Part shown: positions 9,015 to 18,232 of the stretch, in pieces
How positions within the stretch are numbered: the first letter of the stretch is position 1
Layout of the letters: the number at the start of each line of letters is the position of its first letter
NCBI GenBank assembly: GCA_902535505.1
Contig: CACATS010000005.1
Location: 1-32,381 of the forward strand
Direction: 5' to 3'
From: an uncultured Pelagibacteraceae bacterium
Lineage (GTDB): Bacteria; Pseudomonadota; Alphaproteobacteria; Pelagibacterales; Pelagibacteraceae
DNA length: 32,381 nt
Program-made: the position numbers and the translations under genes
The notes under the pieces: generated by a model
The model's database searches: none
Told to the model about the DNA's origin: nothing
Seen by the model: only the letters and a program-made list of their open reading frames with translations

Positions 9015-9708
9015 TTTTTTCTCCGAATAAAAAAGCAATCGTACCAGCTATTAATCCAGCAAATAATAAAGACCATTCCGTAGAAACCAAATAAATAACT
9101 GGGCCTAATACTGTTCCAAGAATAACAGCTAAAGATATACTCACATTATTCATTGCACCTATCATCATACAAAAAAAATAGACTGGGTTTACAATTGCTA
9201 AACCTATCAACATATCTTTGTTTAAATAATCTGCTGCTAAATATCCAATCACAGTCATTAAAACGGCCGTTGACCAAGTGCCAATACCTATACCAATCCA
9301 AAAATCTATTCTGTGTTTTTTATTAATTTTTTTGTAACTATCCTTTGCGATTAACCAAGATGAAACAGCTAAAAAATGACAGGATAAATAATATTTCCAT
9401 TTAGGCTGAGAAGCATGATTTAAAAGTGGAAACAATGAAACGGTCATTGGATAAAGTCTAAAATTTACTAACCATACTGCTATGAATATATTAATCACAG
9501 AGGCGCCTACTAATAATGACTCAGCCATTACTAATTGACCTGGTAAGGCATAAGTAAATAAACTTGAAGCTGCGCTTTGTTGAATGTTAAATCCAGCATC
9601 TTTTAATAAAGCTCCCAGTGCAATAAAACATGCCGCAAGTGGGATTGCTGGGCTTCTAGAACCTTTTAATGATTTTAAACCTTGAAATAATACTTTCGAA
9701 TTTATCAT
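9004..9708 (-). CDS. azlC: AzlC family branched-chain amino acid export subunit
   Basis: 234 aa membrane protein; AIPLAACFIALGALLKDAGFNIQQSAASSLFTYALPGQLVMAE and NFRLYPMTVSLFP are AzlC-like. Overlaps azlD. Confidence 0.85.
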   Translation of the reverse strand: MINSKVLFQGLKSLKGSRSPAIPLAACFIALGALLKDAGFNIQQSAASSLFTYALPGQLVMAESLLVGASVINIFIAVWLVNFRLYPMTVSLFPLLNHASQPKWKYYLSCHFLAVSSWLIAKDSYKKINKKHRIDFWIGIGIGTWSTAVLMTVIGYLAADYLNKDMLIGLAIVNPVYFFCMMIGAMNNVSISLAVILGTVLGPVIYLVSTEWSLLFAGLIAGTIAFLFGEKNGK

Positions 9709-10490
9709 CCACCAAGGAATAATCTTCCTACGTCTGGATTTTTTAAAAGATCATCCCCTTTGCCAGCAATAGCAGTTTGGCCTGATACTAAAACATAACC
9801 TATATCTGCAAACTCTAACCCTTTTTTTGCGTTTTGCTCTACAAGTATTATTGTTTTCTTCTCTGCTTTTTGAAGATCTTCTAAAATTTCAAAAACCATA
9901 TTTATATATTTTGGTTCCAAACCAATTGATGGTTCATCTACTAATAAAACTGATGGCTTCATAACTAATGCTCTTGAAATTTCTAATAATCTTCTCTCAC
10001 CGCCTGATAAAACTTTTGCAGGTTGATTTCTTCTATTTCTTAATCTCTCATATTTTTGAAAAATTCTCTCAGCTTCCTCATAAGCTTCGTCCTGTTTATC
10101 TTTAATGTATCCACCCATTAAAAGATTTTCCTCGACTGTCATATCAGGAAATACTGAGTTATCTTGTAATATATAAGCTATACCCACTTTACTAAGCTTT
10201 TGTGCAGGAGTTAATGTCGTAATTTCATTTCCTTCTAATTCAATTTTCCCATCAAATATATTTGTAAATCCATATATGGAGTGAAGTATTGTAGATTTTC
10301 CTGCTCCGTTAGGACCTATTAAACATAAAGATTGAGCTTTACTGACTGTTAAATCAAAATTGTGTAGTATCTCCATTTTTCCATAGCCAGCATTTAAACC
10401 TCTTATGGTTAGATGAACATCGTTAGGAGACAATCTATTCAAATCTTCTAAACCAGGTGCTTTACCTAAAACATCGTATTGATTTACCAT
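9705..10490 (-). CDS. livF: branched-chain amino acid-type ABC transporter ATP-binding protein LivF
   Basis: Walker A GPNGAGKST, LSGGERRLLEISRAL, Walker B VLLVDEPSIGL. Confidence 0.92.
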   Translation of the reverse strand: MVNQYDVLGKAPGLEDLNRLSPNDVHLTIRGLNAGYGKMEILHNFDLTVSKAQSLCLIGPNGAGKSTILHSIYGFTNIFDGKIELEGNEITTLTPAQKLSKVGIAYILQDNSVFPDMTVEENLLMGGYIKDKQDEAYEEAERIFQKYERLRNRRNQPAKVLSGGERRLLEISRALVMKPSVLLVDEPSIGLEPKYINMVFEILEDLQKAEKKTIILVEQNAKKGLEFADIGYVLVSGQTAIAGKGDDLLKNPDVGRLFLGG

Positions 10491-11224
10491 TATTGAGCTC
10501 CTAAATAAGCATCAACAACTCGCTTATCACTCTTAATTTGATCTGGAGAACCCTCTGCTAGCATTTTACCGTGGGCTAAACAGAAAATTTTTTGGGCTAA
10601 ACTCATAATCACTTTCATATTGTGCTCTATGACTAATAATGTAATTCCATAATCTTTATTTATTTTAATTAATCTATCTATAATTCCATTAATTAAAGTC
10701 GGATTAATTCCAGCTGTAGGCTCGTCTAATAAAAGCATTTTAGGCTCATTCATCAAAGCCATTGCTAATTCAAGTAATTTTTGCTGCCCAAATGATAAAT
10801 CACCTGCTCTTAAATTTCTTTTTTGATAAAGACCAACAAAGTTTAAAATATTCTCTGCTTTCTCGGTAAGTTCAACAGGTACTTTTGCAAAAATAAATCC
10901 TGAGTCACTAGCTTTGTGACTTATTAGCATATTCTCTACACAATTAAGTTTTGAATAAATTCTTGTTTGTTGAAAGGTTCTTAACAAACCAAGTTTAGCG
11001 ACTGCTGGCACAGGCATTTCGGAAACTTCTGTATTATCAAATACAATTGATCCTGTATCAATCGGATGAGTTCCTACAATAGAATTAAATAAAGTAGTTT
11101 TACCTGAACCATTAGGTCCTATTAGACCAACTATAGATCCCTGCTCTACCGAAACAGAAATATCGACGTTTGCTTGAACACCTCCAAAAGATTTACTCAC
11201 ATTTTTAACTTGCAAAATACTCAT
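10490..11224 (-). CDS. livG: branched-chain amino acid-type ABC transporter ATP-binding protein LivG
   Basis: GPNGSGKTTLFNSI, LSFGQQKLLELAMALM, LLLDEPTAGINP. Confidence 0.92.
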   Translation of the reverse strand: MSILQVKNVSKSFGGVQANVDISVSVEQGSIVGLIGPNGSGKTTLFNSIVGTHPIDTGSIVFDNTEVSEMPVPAVAKLGLLRTFQQTRIYSKLNCVENMLISHKASDSGFIFAKVPVELTEKAENILNFVGLYQKRNLRAGDLSFGQQKLLELAMALMNEPKMLLLDEPTAGINPTLINGIIDRLIKINKDYGITLLVIEHNMKVIMSLAQKIFCLAHGKMLAEGSPDQIKSDKRVVDAYLGAQ

Positions 11225-12285
11225 TTTAATTCTACCTGTGCTTTCCGATCTTTTTCATCTATCACTTCACCAAATCTTTCAGGGTATTTTTCTCGCAACC
11301 AACCCATTAATCCTTCTGGGAAATAAACTACGATTACAACAATTAAAACTCCAAGCGCAACATATTGCCAACCTAGTATTAATGTCCAAAGACCTTCTTT
11401 GAAGAAATGGAATAAAGTTGCACCAATTACTGGTCCCCATAAAGTTCCTTTGCCACCAAGTATTGCCATTAGAACCATAAATACTCCCATCTCTCTTCCA
11501 TCAAATGCAACATCGGTTGAGTCTATATATCCGATTAATCCTCCCATAATTCCACCAGCAAGACCGCAGAAGAAGGCTGAACACATCCAACCTACAATTT
11601 TATATTTCATAGTTTGGATACCCATAGCTTCCGCTTTATCCTCATTGTCTCTTATCGCATTTAAAATTAATCTAAATCTAGAACCATAAATGTATTTAAC
11701 AAAAATAAATGTTCCAACTAGTAATGCGAAACTTAAAAAGTAGAAAAATTTTCCTCTAGCTTCAGTATCAACTATTTCAGCAGGAAAAGGTGGTGTGGTG
11801 AAACCTTGACCAGCTCCGATAATCTCTATTCCTCCAGCAATTTCTCCTGCTGCTATCCCTAAACCTAATGTACAAATAGCAAAGTAATGACCTCTCAAAC
11901 CTAATATAGCGTAACCTATCGCTCCTGCTATAATAGTTGGAATAATAGCTGCAACCAATAATCCGACACCTATACCTTGAAAATATTGTGCCGTTGTATG
12001 TACAAAAGTTTTTTCTCCACCACTTTCTGTCCATTCAGCTAGGGGGAAAAACATTCCTACTTGAACCGAAGCAGTTAAATACATTCCTAGACCGTAGAAA
12101 AGAATATTTCCGAAGGTGTTGTAGCCCATTTCTCCACCTTGCAAGTTCCATGTCATCGCTAGAACGATCAAAACACAAAGATACGTAAGCTGGACTTTAA
12201 AAGCAGAAAATAAGTAAGGCGCGGCTAAACCTAATATAATTAAGCCAGAATATAAGATTAAATCTTTTTGTTTTACTTTTTCCAT
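11221..12285 (-). CDS. livM: branched-chain amino acid-type ABC transporter permease LivM
   Basis: GLRGHYFAICTLGLG, RLILNAIRDNEDKAEAMGI, LGGKGTLWGPVIGA. Confidence 0.92.
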   Translation of the reverse strand: MEKVKQKDLILYSGLIILGLAAPYLFSAFKVQLTYLCVLIVLAMTWNLQGGEMGYNTFGNILFYGLGMYLTASVQVGMFFPLAEWTESGGEKTFVHTTAQYFQGIGVGLLVAAIIPTIIAGAIGYAILGLRGHYFAICTLGLGIAAGEIAGGIEIIGAGQGFTTPPFPAEIVDTEARGKFFYFLSFALLVGTFIFVKYIYGSRFRLILNAIRDNEDKAEAMGIQTMKYKIVGWMCSAFFCGLAGGIMGGLIGYIDSTDVAFDGREMGVFMVLMAILGGKGTLWGPVIGATLFHFFKEGLWTLILGWQYVALGVLIVVIVVYFPEGLMGWLREKYPERFGEVIDEKDRKAQVELK

Positions 12286-13179
12286 TTATTTCAGATATTC
12301 CCTTTTTCTCGAAAGTTTAAATCTTCTGTAAACTAATATTAAGACTAGTAATAAAAATACTGCTCCTATTCTAAATTCTGTACCTAAAATATAATCAGCA
12401 AATTCCTCAAAAAGTCCTAACCCCATCCCTGAAACTGCTACTGCAGGTAAATTTCCAAGACCTGCAACAATAACTATCATGAAAGATCTTACTGTATATG
12501 GAAGCCCTACATAAGGGTGAAGTGTTAGAGTGATTGAAATTAAAGCACCCGCAATCCCACATAACGCAGCGTTAATTCCAAAAGTTGCAGCATAAACTTT
12601 TTCTGTATCTACACCTAAAATTTTTGCAGCTCTTGCATTTTGAGCTGTAGCTCTTATAGCTCTTCCAAGTTTAGATTTCCTCATGTAAATAACAAGAGCT
12701 ATTGCGTATAACACGCTGATAAAAGCCGAGAATATTTTTGAATTTGGTAATGTTACTGAATTATCAAATAACATTGTTGTTCCGTATTCAGACTGTGCAA
12801 CAACTACGTCTGCACCGAAAATAAAATTCATTAATTGTTGGAAAACAATAGCTATTCCAAAAGTTGCTAAAATAGAAATAAATAAGTCTCGGTCTACAAC
12901 TTTATTTATCACAAGTTTGTAAAGTCCCCATCCCACAAAAAACATTATAATTGGAGATATAATAACTCCCCAAGCAGGATGGATCCCCCAAAGGTAAATA
13001 GTGTATGCGATATAACCTCCGAGAATTACTAAATCACCTTGTGCAATGTTAATTATATTCATCACACCCCATTGAAGAGCCATTCCATAGGCAATCAATG
13101 CAAATAAAATACCTAAAAGGATTCCGTCCAATGATGCTTGGACCATTAACATTGGAGCTTTAAAAATAAGAAAGTCCAT
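12286..13179 (-). CDS. livH: branched-chain amino acid-type ABC transporter permease LivH
   Basis: ALQWGVMNIINIAQGDLVILGGYIAY, GRAIRATAQNARAAKILGVD. Confidence 0.92.
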   Translation of the reverse strand: MDFLIFKAPMLMVQASLDGILLGILFALIAYGMALQWGVMNIINIAQGDLVILGGYIAYTIYLWGIHPAWGVIISPIIMFFVGWGLYKLVINKVVDRDLFISILATFGIAIVFQQLMNFIFGADVVVAQSEYGTTMLFDNSVTLPNSKIFSAFISVLYAIALVIYMRKSKLGRAIRATAQNARAAKILGVDTEKVYAATFGINAALCGIAGALISITLTLHPYVGLPYTVRSFMIVIVAGLGNLPAVAVSGMGLGLFEEFADYILGTEFRIGAVFLLLVLILVYRRFKLSRKREYLK

Positions 13180-13200
13180 AAAATTTCAAAACTTATAAAA

Positions 13201-13230
13201 GAAAAGCCCCTAGAAAACTAGGGGCTTTTC
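13201..13230 (-). terminator. strong hairpin between the livJ-like SBP and livH (partial terminator or 3'-end stabiliser)
   Basis: GAAAAGCCCCTAG-AAAA-CTAGGGGCTTTTC, a perfect 13-bp stem with a 4-nt loop. Confidence 0.85.
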
Positions 13231-13247
13231 AAATTATTCAGAAGTTA

Positions 13248-14489
13248 TTAGCTTCTTTCAGACCATTTCGGGATTGGATGATAGAACTTATCAGAAGCCC
13301 ATTTTGTAGGAGCTACTACTCTATTCTCACAATCATCGCCTTTACATCTTACTTGGAACAAGATCATTGGCTTAGCAACGTTTTGGCCACCAGGTCCAAA
13401 TTTAATGTTTCCATAGAAAGTTTGCATTTCTGTATCAACTAGCGCATCTCTTACTGCATCTCTATCAAAAGAGTTTGCTCTTTCGAAAGCATCTTTAAAT
13501 ACTAACAATGCTGCAGAAGACTCTGCTGATTGATATGGCGGGTCATATCCAAATTCTTTTTGGAAGTCTTTAGCGTATTTCTTACCAGAGCCAAAGAATT
13601 TATCCTTATAAGATAAATTTTTGTGCCACTGAGAAGCACACAATGCGAATTCTGATTTCTTTCCATGTTGTTTAGAAAGTTTAGCAGCATCACAGTGTGT
13701 CATCGCTAACATAGGAACATCAACTTTCATTTCAGAAATTTGTCTGATTGCAGTCAATGCGCCTTTTGTGTGACCTGATACAACAAGTACATCTGGCTTA
13801 ACAGCTTTTACTTTAGCCAATGTAGCTGCCATATCGTTAAGTTCTTTTGGTAGTTTGTCATCGATGATGATCTCAGATCCAGTTCTTTTTGCTGCATCTA
13901 AAATACCAAGTCTCACGTCTTGTGAGAAAGCATCTTGTTCAAATGCTTGAGCAATTTTTACTCCTTTACCACCGTTTTTTTCTACCGCTAAATCAATAGC
14001 TACTTCAAGGTATTGGTTAGCTGGTGATAACACCGCAAACAAATATTTGTATCCTTTTGTAAATAAAGATCTAGATGCACCATTCGCTTCAACCATAGGA
14101 ATTTTATATTTCTCGGTTACTGGTGCAATGGCTTTCGTTAAACCTGAACTGTATGGTCCAAGCATGTAATGAACGCCATCTTGTTTAATTAGTCTTTCAG
14201 CTAACTGAGCGGCTCTTTTTGGGTTTGATTCATCATCATAGTAAATGATCTCAAACTTATATTTCTTACCTTGTACTTCTACTCCACCCATTTTGTTAAT
14301 TCTCTCAACGGCCATGTTATAACCATTTTGAGTATGAACTCCATTTGAAGAGTATTTACCTGTAAGAGATATTGCAGAACCTAACACAATGTACTCACCT
14401 TCTACTTTTGCAAAAGAAGAAGTAAAAGATACAAGTGCTAAAGTTATTGCTGAAATAAATGTAACAAATAGTTTTGCTATTTTATTCAT
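13248..14489 (-). CDS. branched-chain amino acid/amide-type ABC transporter substrate-binding protein
   Basis: Signal peptide, then YIVLGSAISLTGKYSSNGVHTQNGYNMAVERIN, FEIIYYDDESNPKRAAQLAERLI, GPYSSGLTKAIAPVTEKY. Confidence 0.92.
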   Translation of the reverse strand: MNKIAKLFVTFISAITLALVSFTSSFAKVEGEYIVLGSAISLTGKYSSNGVHTQNGYNMAVERINKMGGVEVQGKKYKFEIIYYDDESNPKRAAQLAERLIKQDGVHYMLGPYSSGLTKAIAPVTEKYKIPMVEANGASRSLFTKGYKYLFAVLSPANQYLEVAIDLAVEKNGGKGVKIAQAFEQDAFSQDVRLGILDAAKRTGSEIIIDDKLPKELNDMAATLAKVKAVKPDVLVVSGHTKGALTAIRQISEMKVDVPMLAMTHCDAAKLSKQHGKKSEFALCASQWHKNLSYKDKFFGSGKKYAKDFQKEFGYDPPYQSAESSAALLVFKDAFERANSFDRDAVRDALVDTEMQTFYGNIKFGPGGQNVAKPMILFQVRCKGDDCENRVVAPTKWASDKFYHPIPKWSERS

Positions 14490-14499
14490 TATTTCCCTT

Positions 14500-14536
14500 C
14501 TTGTTAATTAATTAATTAATAATTAATTAAAACAAG
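14500..14536. repeat. AT-only imperfect palindrome upstream of the SBP gene
   Basis: CTTGTTAATTAATTAATTAATAATTAATTAAAACAAG: CTTGTT/AACAAG arms around TTAATTAA-type repeats in the SBP 5' leader. Confidence 0.6.
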
Positions 14537-14567
14537 AAATAGAGATTTTGACAACAGTAAGAAGTGA

Positions 14568-15182
14568 TTAAAAATTCTGTGTCGCAGCAATGTAAACTGC
14601 TAAAATTAGAAGAACACACGCAGAAATTGTATTTAATAGCTTTGGTTTACTTCTTAACCATACTGAAATTTTTTCAGCCGCTAATCCATAAATCATTAAC
14701 GTTAAAAAATCTAAAACTACATAAGTAATTAATAAAATTACAAACTGTGAAATGATATTTGATCCGAAGTTTATAAAAGTAGGAAAAATTGTTCCAAAAA
14801 ATAAAAGTGCTTTTGGACTTAAACCTGCAACTAATAATCCATCTTTATAAAACGATAGTGGTGATTTTAAATTTTGATCTTTAGAATTAAAACTTTTTAT
14901 TTTAGAATTAAAAGTGTCATAGGCTAAATAAACTATATAAAATATCCCTGCCCATTTTAAATAGTAAAGGACTTGAGGGTTATCACTTAAAAAAGAGCCA
15001 ATTAAAAAAACTACTAAAATAGCTTGGATAGTATTTGCAGATATATCTCCCAAAGCAGTCCAAACAGATCTATTTAATCCATAATTCAGTGTGTGTGAAA
15101 CTATAACAACCCTTGGCGGACCTGGAGAAATGAATAAAAATAAAATGATTTGTAAAAATATTATATAGTCTGTTGGAAACAT
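14568..15182 (-). CDS. LysE/RhtB family amino acid exporter
   Basis: FISPGPPRVVIVSHTLNYGLNRSVWTALGDI motif; GLSPKALLFFGTIFPTFI. ATG start at 15182 preferred over the GTG at 15194. Confidence 0.87.
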   Translation of the reverse strand: MFPTDYIIFLQIILFLFISPGPPRVVIVSHTLNYGLNRSVWTALGDISANTIQAILVVFLIGSFLSDNPQVLYYLKWAGIFYIVYLAYDTFNSKIKSFNSKDQNLKSPLSFYKDGLLVAGLSPKALLFFGTIFPTFINFGSNIISQFVILLITYVVLDFLTLMIYGLAAEKISVWLRSKPKLLNTISACVLLILAVYIAATQNF

Positions 15183-15207
15183 TTGATTAGTCACTATATA
15201 TAAATTT

Positions 15208-15504
15208 ATGAAGAAAAAAAGTTTTATCCCTCAAACAAGAGTTAAAAACCCTGAGCCTAAAGAAAAAGATGATAATTGGATTATTTGGGCTGCTTGGGCA
15301 GATAGGATTACTTTTGAAGAGATAAAAGAGAAAACTGGGAAGAATGAGTCTCAAGTCATTAAAATAATGAGAAAAAATTTAAAACCAGGTTCTTTTAGGC
15401 TATGGAGAAAAAGAGTAAATAATACTAGCATCAAACATAGAAAAAAGTTTCAATTAGGTAGAAAAAAACTTAGAGAAAAAATTAAATTAACTGATATATA
15501 TTAA
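15208..15504 (+). CDS. TIGR03643/DUF2805-like small protein
   Basis: WIIWAAWADRITFEEIKEKTGKNESQVIKIMRKNLKPGSFRLWRKRV. Confidence 0.75.
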   Translation: MKKKSFIPQTRVKNPEPKEKDDNWIIWAAWADRITFEEIKEKTGKNESQVIKIMRKNLKPGSFRLWRKRVNNTSIKHRKKFQLGRKKLREKIKLTDIY

Positions 15505-15506
15505 TT

Positions 15507-15767
15507 ATGAAAAAAGTCACAATGTATACAGGCAATCCTTGCTCATTTTGTGCAGCAGCAAAAGCGTTATTAAAAACAAAAAATGTTGAGATAGAGGAAA
15601 TAGATATTTGGGCAGATCCAGCAAATGCTAAAGAAATGTTACAAAGAACCAATGGCGTAAGAACTATTCCTCAAATTTTTATTGGGGATCATTACATTGG
15701 TGGCAATGATAAACTTCAGGAAGCGAATAGAAATGGTGAATTAGATAAAATTTTAAAAGGAGAATGA
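15507..15767 (+). CDS. grxC: glutaredoxin 3
   Basis: CSFC active site, GVRTIPQIFIGDHYIGGNDKL. Confidence 0.92.
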   Translation: MKKVTMYTGNPCSFCAAAKALLKTKNVEIEEIDIWADPANAKEMLQRTNGVRTIPQIFIGDHYIGGNDKLQEANRNGELDKILKGE

Positions 15768-16216
15768 GAAGAAATTTTTTAAAATTTATAAGCTTATCAA
15801 TCTTTTCAACTTTATTTTTTCCTTTTAGCTCTCTATTTGCTAATACAAAAAAAATTATCAATAAAAACCTTACAAAAAAACAAAAAGAAATAATGTTTAA
15901 CGAGGGAACAGAAATGCCTTTTTCTAGTGATTTACTGAGGGAAAATAGAAAGGGTTTTTATCACTGCGCTAATTGTGGAAATAAACTTTTTGCTTCTACA
16001 AGTAAATTTAATAGCGGTACTGGCTGGCCATCGTTTTCTGAAGCTTTGCCTGGAGCATTTAAAACTAAAATAGATTACAAATTTGGAATGAAAAGAACAG
16101 AATATCATTGTGCTAAATGCGGCGCGCATCACGGTCATGTCTTCAATGATGGTCCTGGTAAAAGTGGTAAAAGATTTTGTAATAATGGCCTTTGTTTAAT
16201 TTTTAAGCCTGAGTAA
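15764..16216 (+). CDS. msrB: peptide-methionine (R)-S-oxide reductase MsrB with export signal
   Basis: N-terminal MRRNFLKFISLSIFSTLFFPFSSLFA, then CxxC-paired MsrB fold segments and the catalytic-type RFCNNGLCLIF terminus. Confidence 0.9.
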   Translation: MRRNFLKFISLSIFSTLFFPFSSLFANTKKIINKNLTKKQKEIMFNEGTEMPFSSDLLRENRKGFYHCANCGNKLFASTSKFNSGTGWPSFSEALPGAFKTKIDYKFGMKRTEYHCAKCGAHHGHVFNDGPGKSGKRFCNNGLCLIFKPE

Positions 16217-16218
16217 TG

Positions 16219-17121
16219 TTATTTTATATCTTTAATAAAAGGCATCGAATCTCCAGCTCCAAGTTTTGTAGTGGAAATTCCAGCAACTTTATTTGCTAAT
16301 TCTAAACACTCTTTTATAGGTTTTTCTTTAGATAAACCAAAAGCTAAACCCCCATTAAAGGCATCTCCTGCACCAGTGGTATCAATGGCTTTTACTGAAC
16401 TAGCTTTTAAATAAATTTCCTCTTTTCCATCCGAATAAAATAAACCTTTTTCTCCAAGAGTTATTATTACTTTTTTAAGTCCTAAATTTAAAAGTTTATC
16501 TGATGCCTGCTTTGCCTCTTGATCGTTAGTAATCTTTATGCCTGTATAAAATTCAGCCTCAGTTTCATTAGGCGTAAAAAAATCGATATTATTGTAAAAC
16601 TCTTTTGAGATTTCTGATGCAGGTGCTGGGTTTAAAATAGTAATACATCCATTTTCTTTAGCGGTTTTTAAGCAATATAATGTAACATCTTTTGGTACCT
16701 CTAATTGAGTTAAAAAAATTTTTGATCTTTTTATTAAATCAATTTTTTTTTCAATTTCGCTTATTTGCAAAGAACTTGGGGCGCCTACAATTACATTTAT
16801 TGCATTTTTCCCAGTGTTTTGATCAACTAAAATTCCAGCTACACCAGTTTGTTGATTGCCATTTTGAATTATATTTTCTGTAGAAATTTTATTTTTTTCA
16901 AGAGTTTTGAGAGCTAACTCTCCGTATGCGTCTTTACCAATTTTACTTATAAAGTTTGTATTTCCACCGAGTCTGGCAATTGCTATGGCTTGATTGCAAC
17001 CTTTTCCTCCCGGGCCCACATTATATTTTTTTCCCAAAATAGTTTCACCTATTGATGGGATTTTAGGACCAGAAAAACTTATGTCAGCAACAAAAATTCC
17101 TAAGACTGTTATTTCGCTCAT
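16219..17121 (-). CDS. rbsK: ribokinase/PfkB family carbohydrate kinase
   Basis: GPGGKGCNQAIAIARLG near the N-terminus and DTTGAGDAFNGGLAFGL near the C-terminus. Confidence 0.88.
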   Translation of the reverse strand: MSEITVLGIFVADISFSGPKIPSIGETILGKKYNVGPGGKGCNQAIAIARLGGNTNFISKIGKDAYGELALKTLEKNKISTENIIQNGNQQTGVAGILVDQNTGKNAINVIVGAPSSLQISEIEKKIDLIKRSKIFLTQLEVPKDVTLYCLKTAKENGCITILNPAPASEISKEFYNNIDFFTPNETEAEFYTGIKITNDQEAKQASDKLLNLGLKKVIITLGEKGLFYSDGKEEIYLKASSVKAIDTTGAGDAFNGGLAFGLSKEKPIKECLELANKVAGISTTKLGAGDSMPFIKDIK

Positions 17122-17837
17122 TAACCAACTTTAGCGAGAATTGGAAAGGTCGTCAAAATATAATAACTTATAACTTGAATATAATTTGTAGTAATCAAGA
17201 TGCCAGTAATTAAAAGAATAACTCCGCCAGATTTTGTAATAGTTCCATAATATTTTCCAAAACCTTTTTTAGTATTTAAAAATCTACTCATGTAGTATCC
17301 GGATAATATAAATGGGATAGCTAATCCTAAAGAATAAAATGATAATAATAAAATCCCTTTACTAATTGTAGCTTCAGTAGCAGACAAAGCAATTATAGAT
17401 CCTAAAACCGGACCAATGCAAGGCGTCCAACCAAATGCAAAAGCCGCGCCAACTATAAAAGGAAATGCATAATTATCTTTATAATTAGAATTAGTTTGAA
17501 TTCTTTTTTCAGTATTTAAAAAGGAAAAATTTAAAAAACCTAACATTTGTAATGAAAAAATAATAATTATTAATCCTGCAACAATCCGTAATTCATTAGA
17601 AAAGAAAAGAAGCACGTTCCCTATTGCAGAGGCGGCCGCTCCAAGTGTTATAAAAACAAAGGAGAAACCTAGTGAAAAAAGAATAGTTTTAGTCAAAACT
17701 ATTGATTTGTCTTTATCTATTTCCCCTAAATCTTTTCCAGTAATATAAGAAATATAACCGGGGATAATTGGAAGTACGCAAGGGGTGAGAAAACTTATAA
17801 ATCCAGCCCCAAAAGCTAAAGCAAGTTTAATGATCAT
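17121..17837 (-). CDS. ccdA: CcdA/DsbD-type transmembrane thiol:disulfide electron carrier
   Basis: GFISFLTPCVLPIIPGYISYITG and GAAFAFGWTPCIGPVLGSI. Confidence 0.92.
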   Translation of the reverse strand: MIIKLALAFGAGFISFLTPCVLPIIPGYISYITGKDLGEIDKDKSIVLTKTILFSLGFSFVFITLGAAASAIGNVLLFFSNELRIVAGLIIIIFSLQMLGFLNFSFLNTEKRIQTNSNYKDNYAFPFIVGAAFAFGWTPCIGPVLGSIIALSATEATISKGILLLSFYSLGLAIPFILSGYYMSRFLNTKKGFGKYYGTITKSGGVILLITGILITTNYIQVISYYILTTFPILAKVG

Positions 17838-17887
17838 ATAAACTTTATATTTGCCTTTGAACTTTACCGCAATTACAATATTGGCTC

Positions 17888-18232
17888 ATGATAATTAAAT
17901 ATTTAGGTTTTTTATTCACCCTTTTGTGGTCTTATACTTTCATTAAGTCTCAAAGTATTTTTAAAAAAGGATCAGGTATTTTAATTACTTTATTTGTAAC
18001 CAATATATCCTGGTTCACGTTTATCGCAGCTTGCTTGTATGGCCTTAAAAATTTTAGTTTTTACCATGCTATCATTGGAATAGCTCTAAGTATTGTTTTA
18101 GTCCACTTGGCTTTTGCTCGATTAACTTTATTTATCAATAACAAATTTCAGGATAAAAACACCCTTTTAAAAATTAAAACATTTATTGAGTATTTAATTT
18201 TAATAACTGTTGGATATTTTATATTTTTTTAA
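17888..18232 (+). CDS. hypothetical membrane protein, about 3-4 TM
   Basis: 114 aa hydrophobic ORF divergent from ccdA, with codon composition like its neighbours. Confidence 0.6.
   Translation: MIIKYLGFLFTLLWSYTFIKSQSIFKKGSGILITLFVTNISWFTFIAACLYGLKNFSFYHAIIGIALSIVLVHLAFARLTLFINNKFQDKNTLLKIKTFIEYLILITVGYFIFF

Noticed and set aside
11399-12188. ORFs on both strands inside livM (11399, 11777, 11988)
   Set aside because: Alternative-frame shadows of the strongly supported livM gene.
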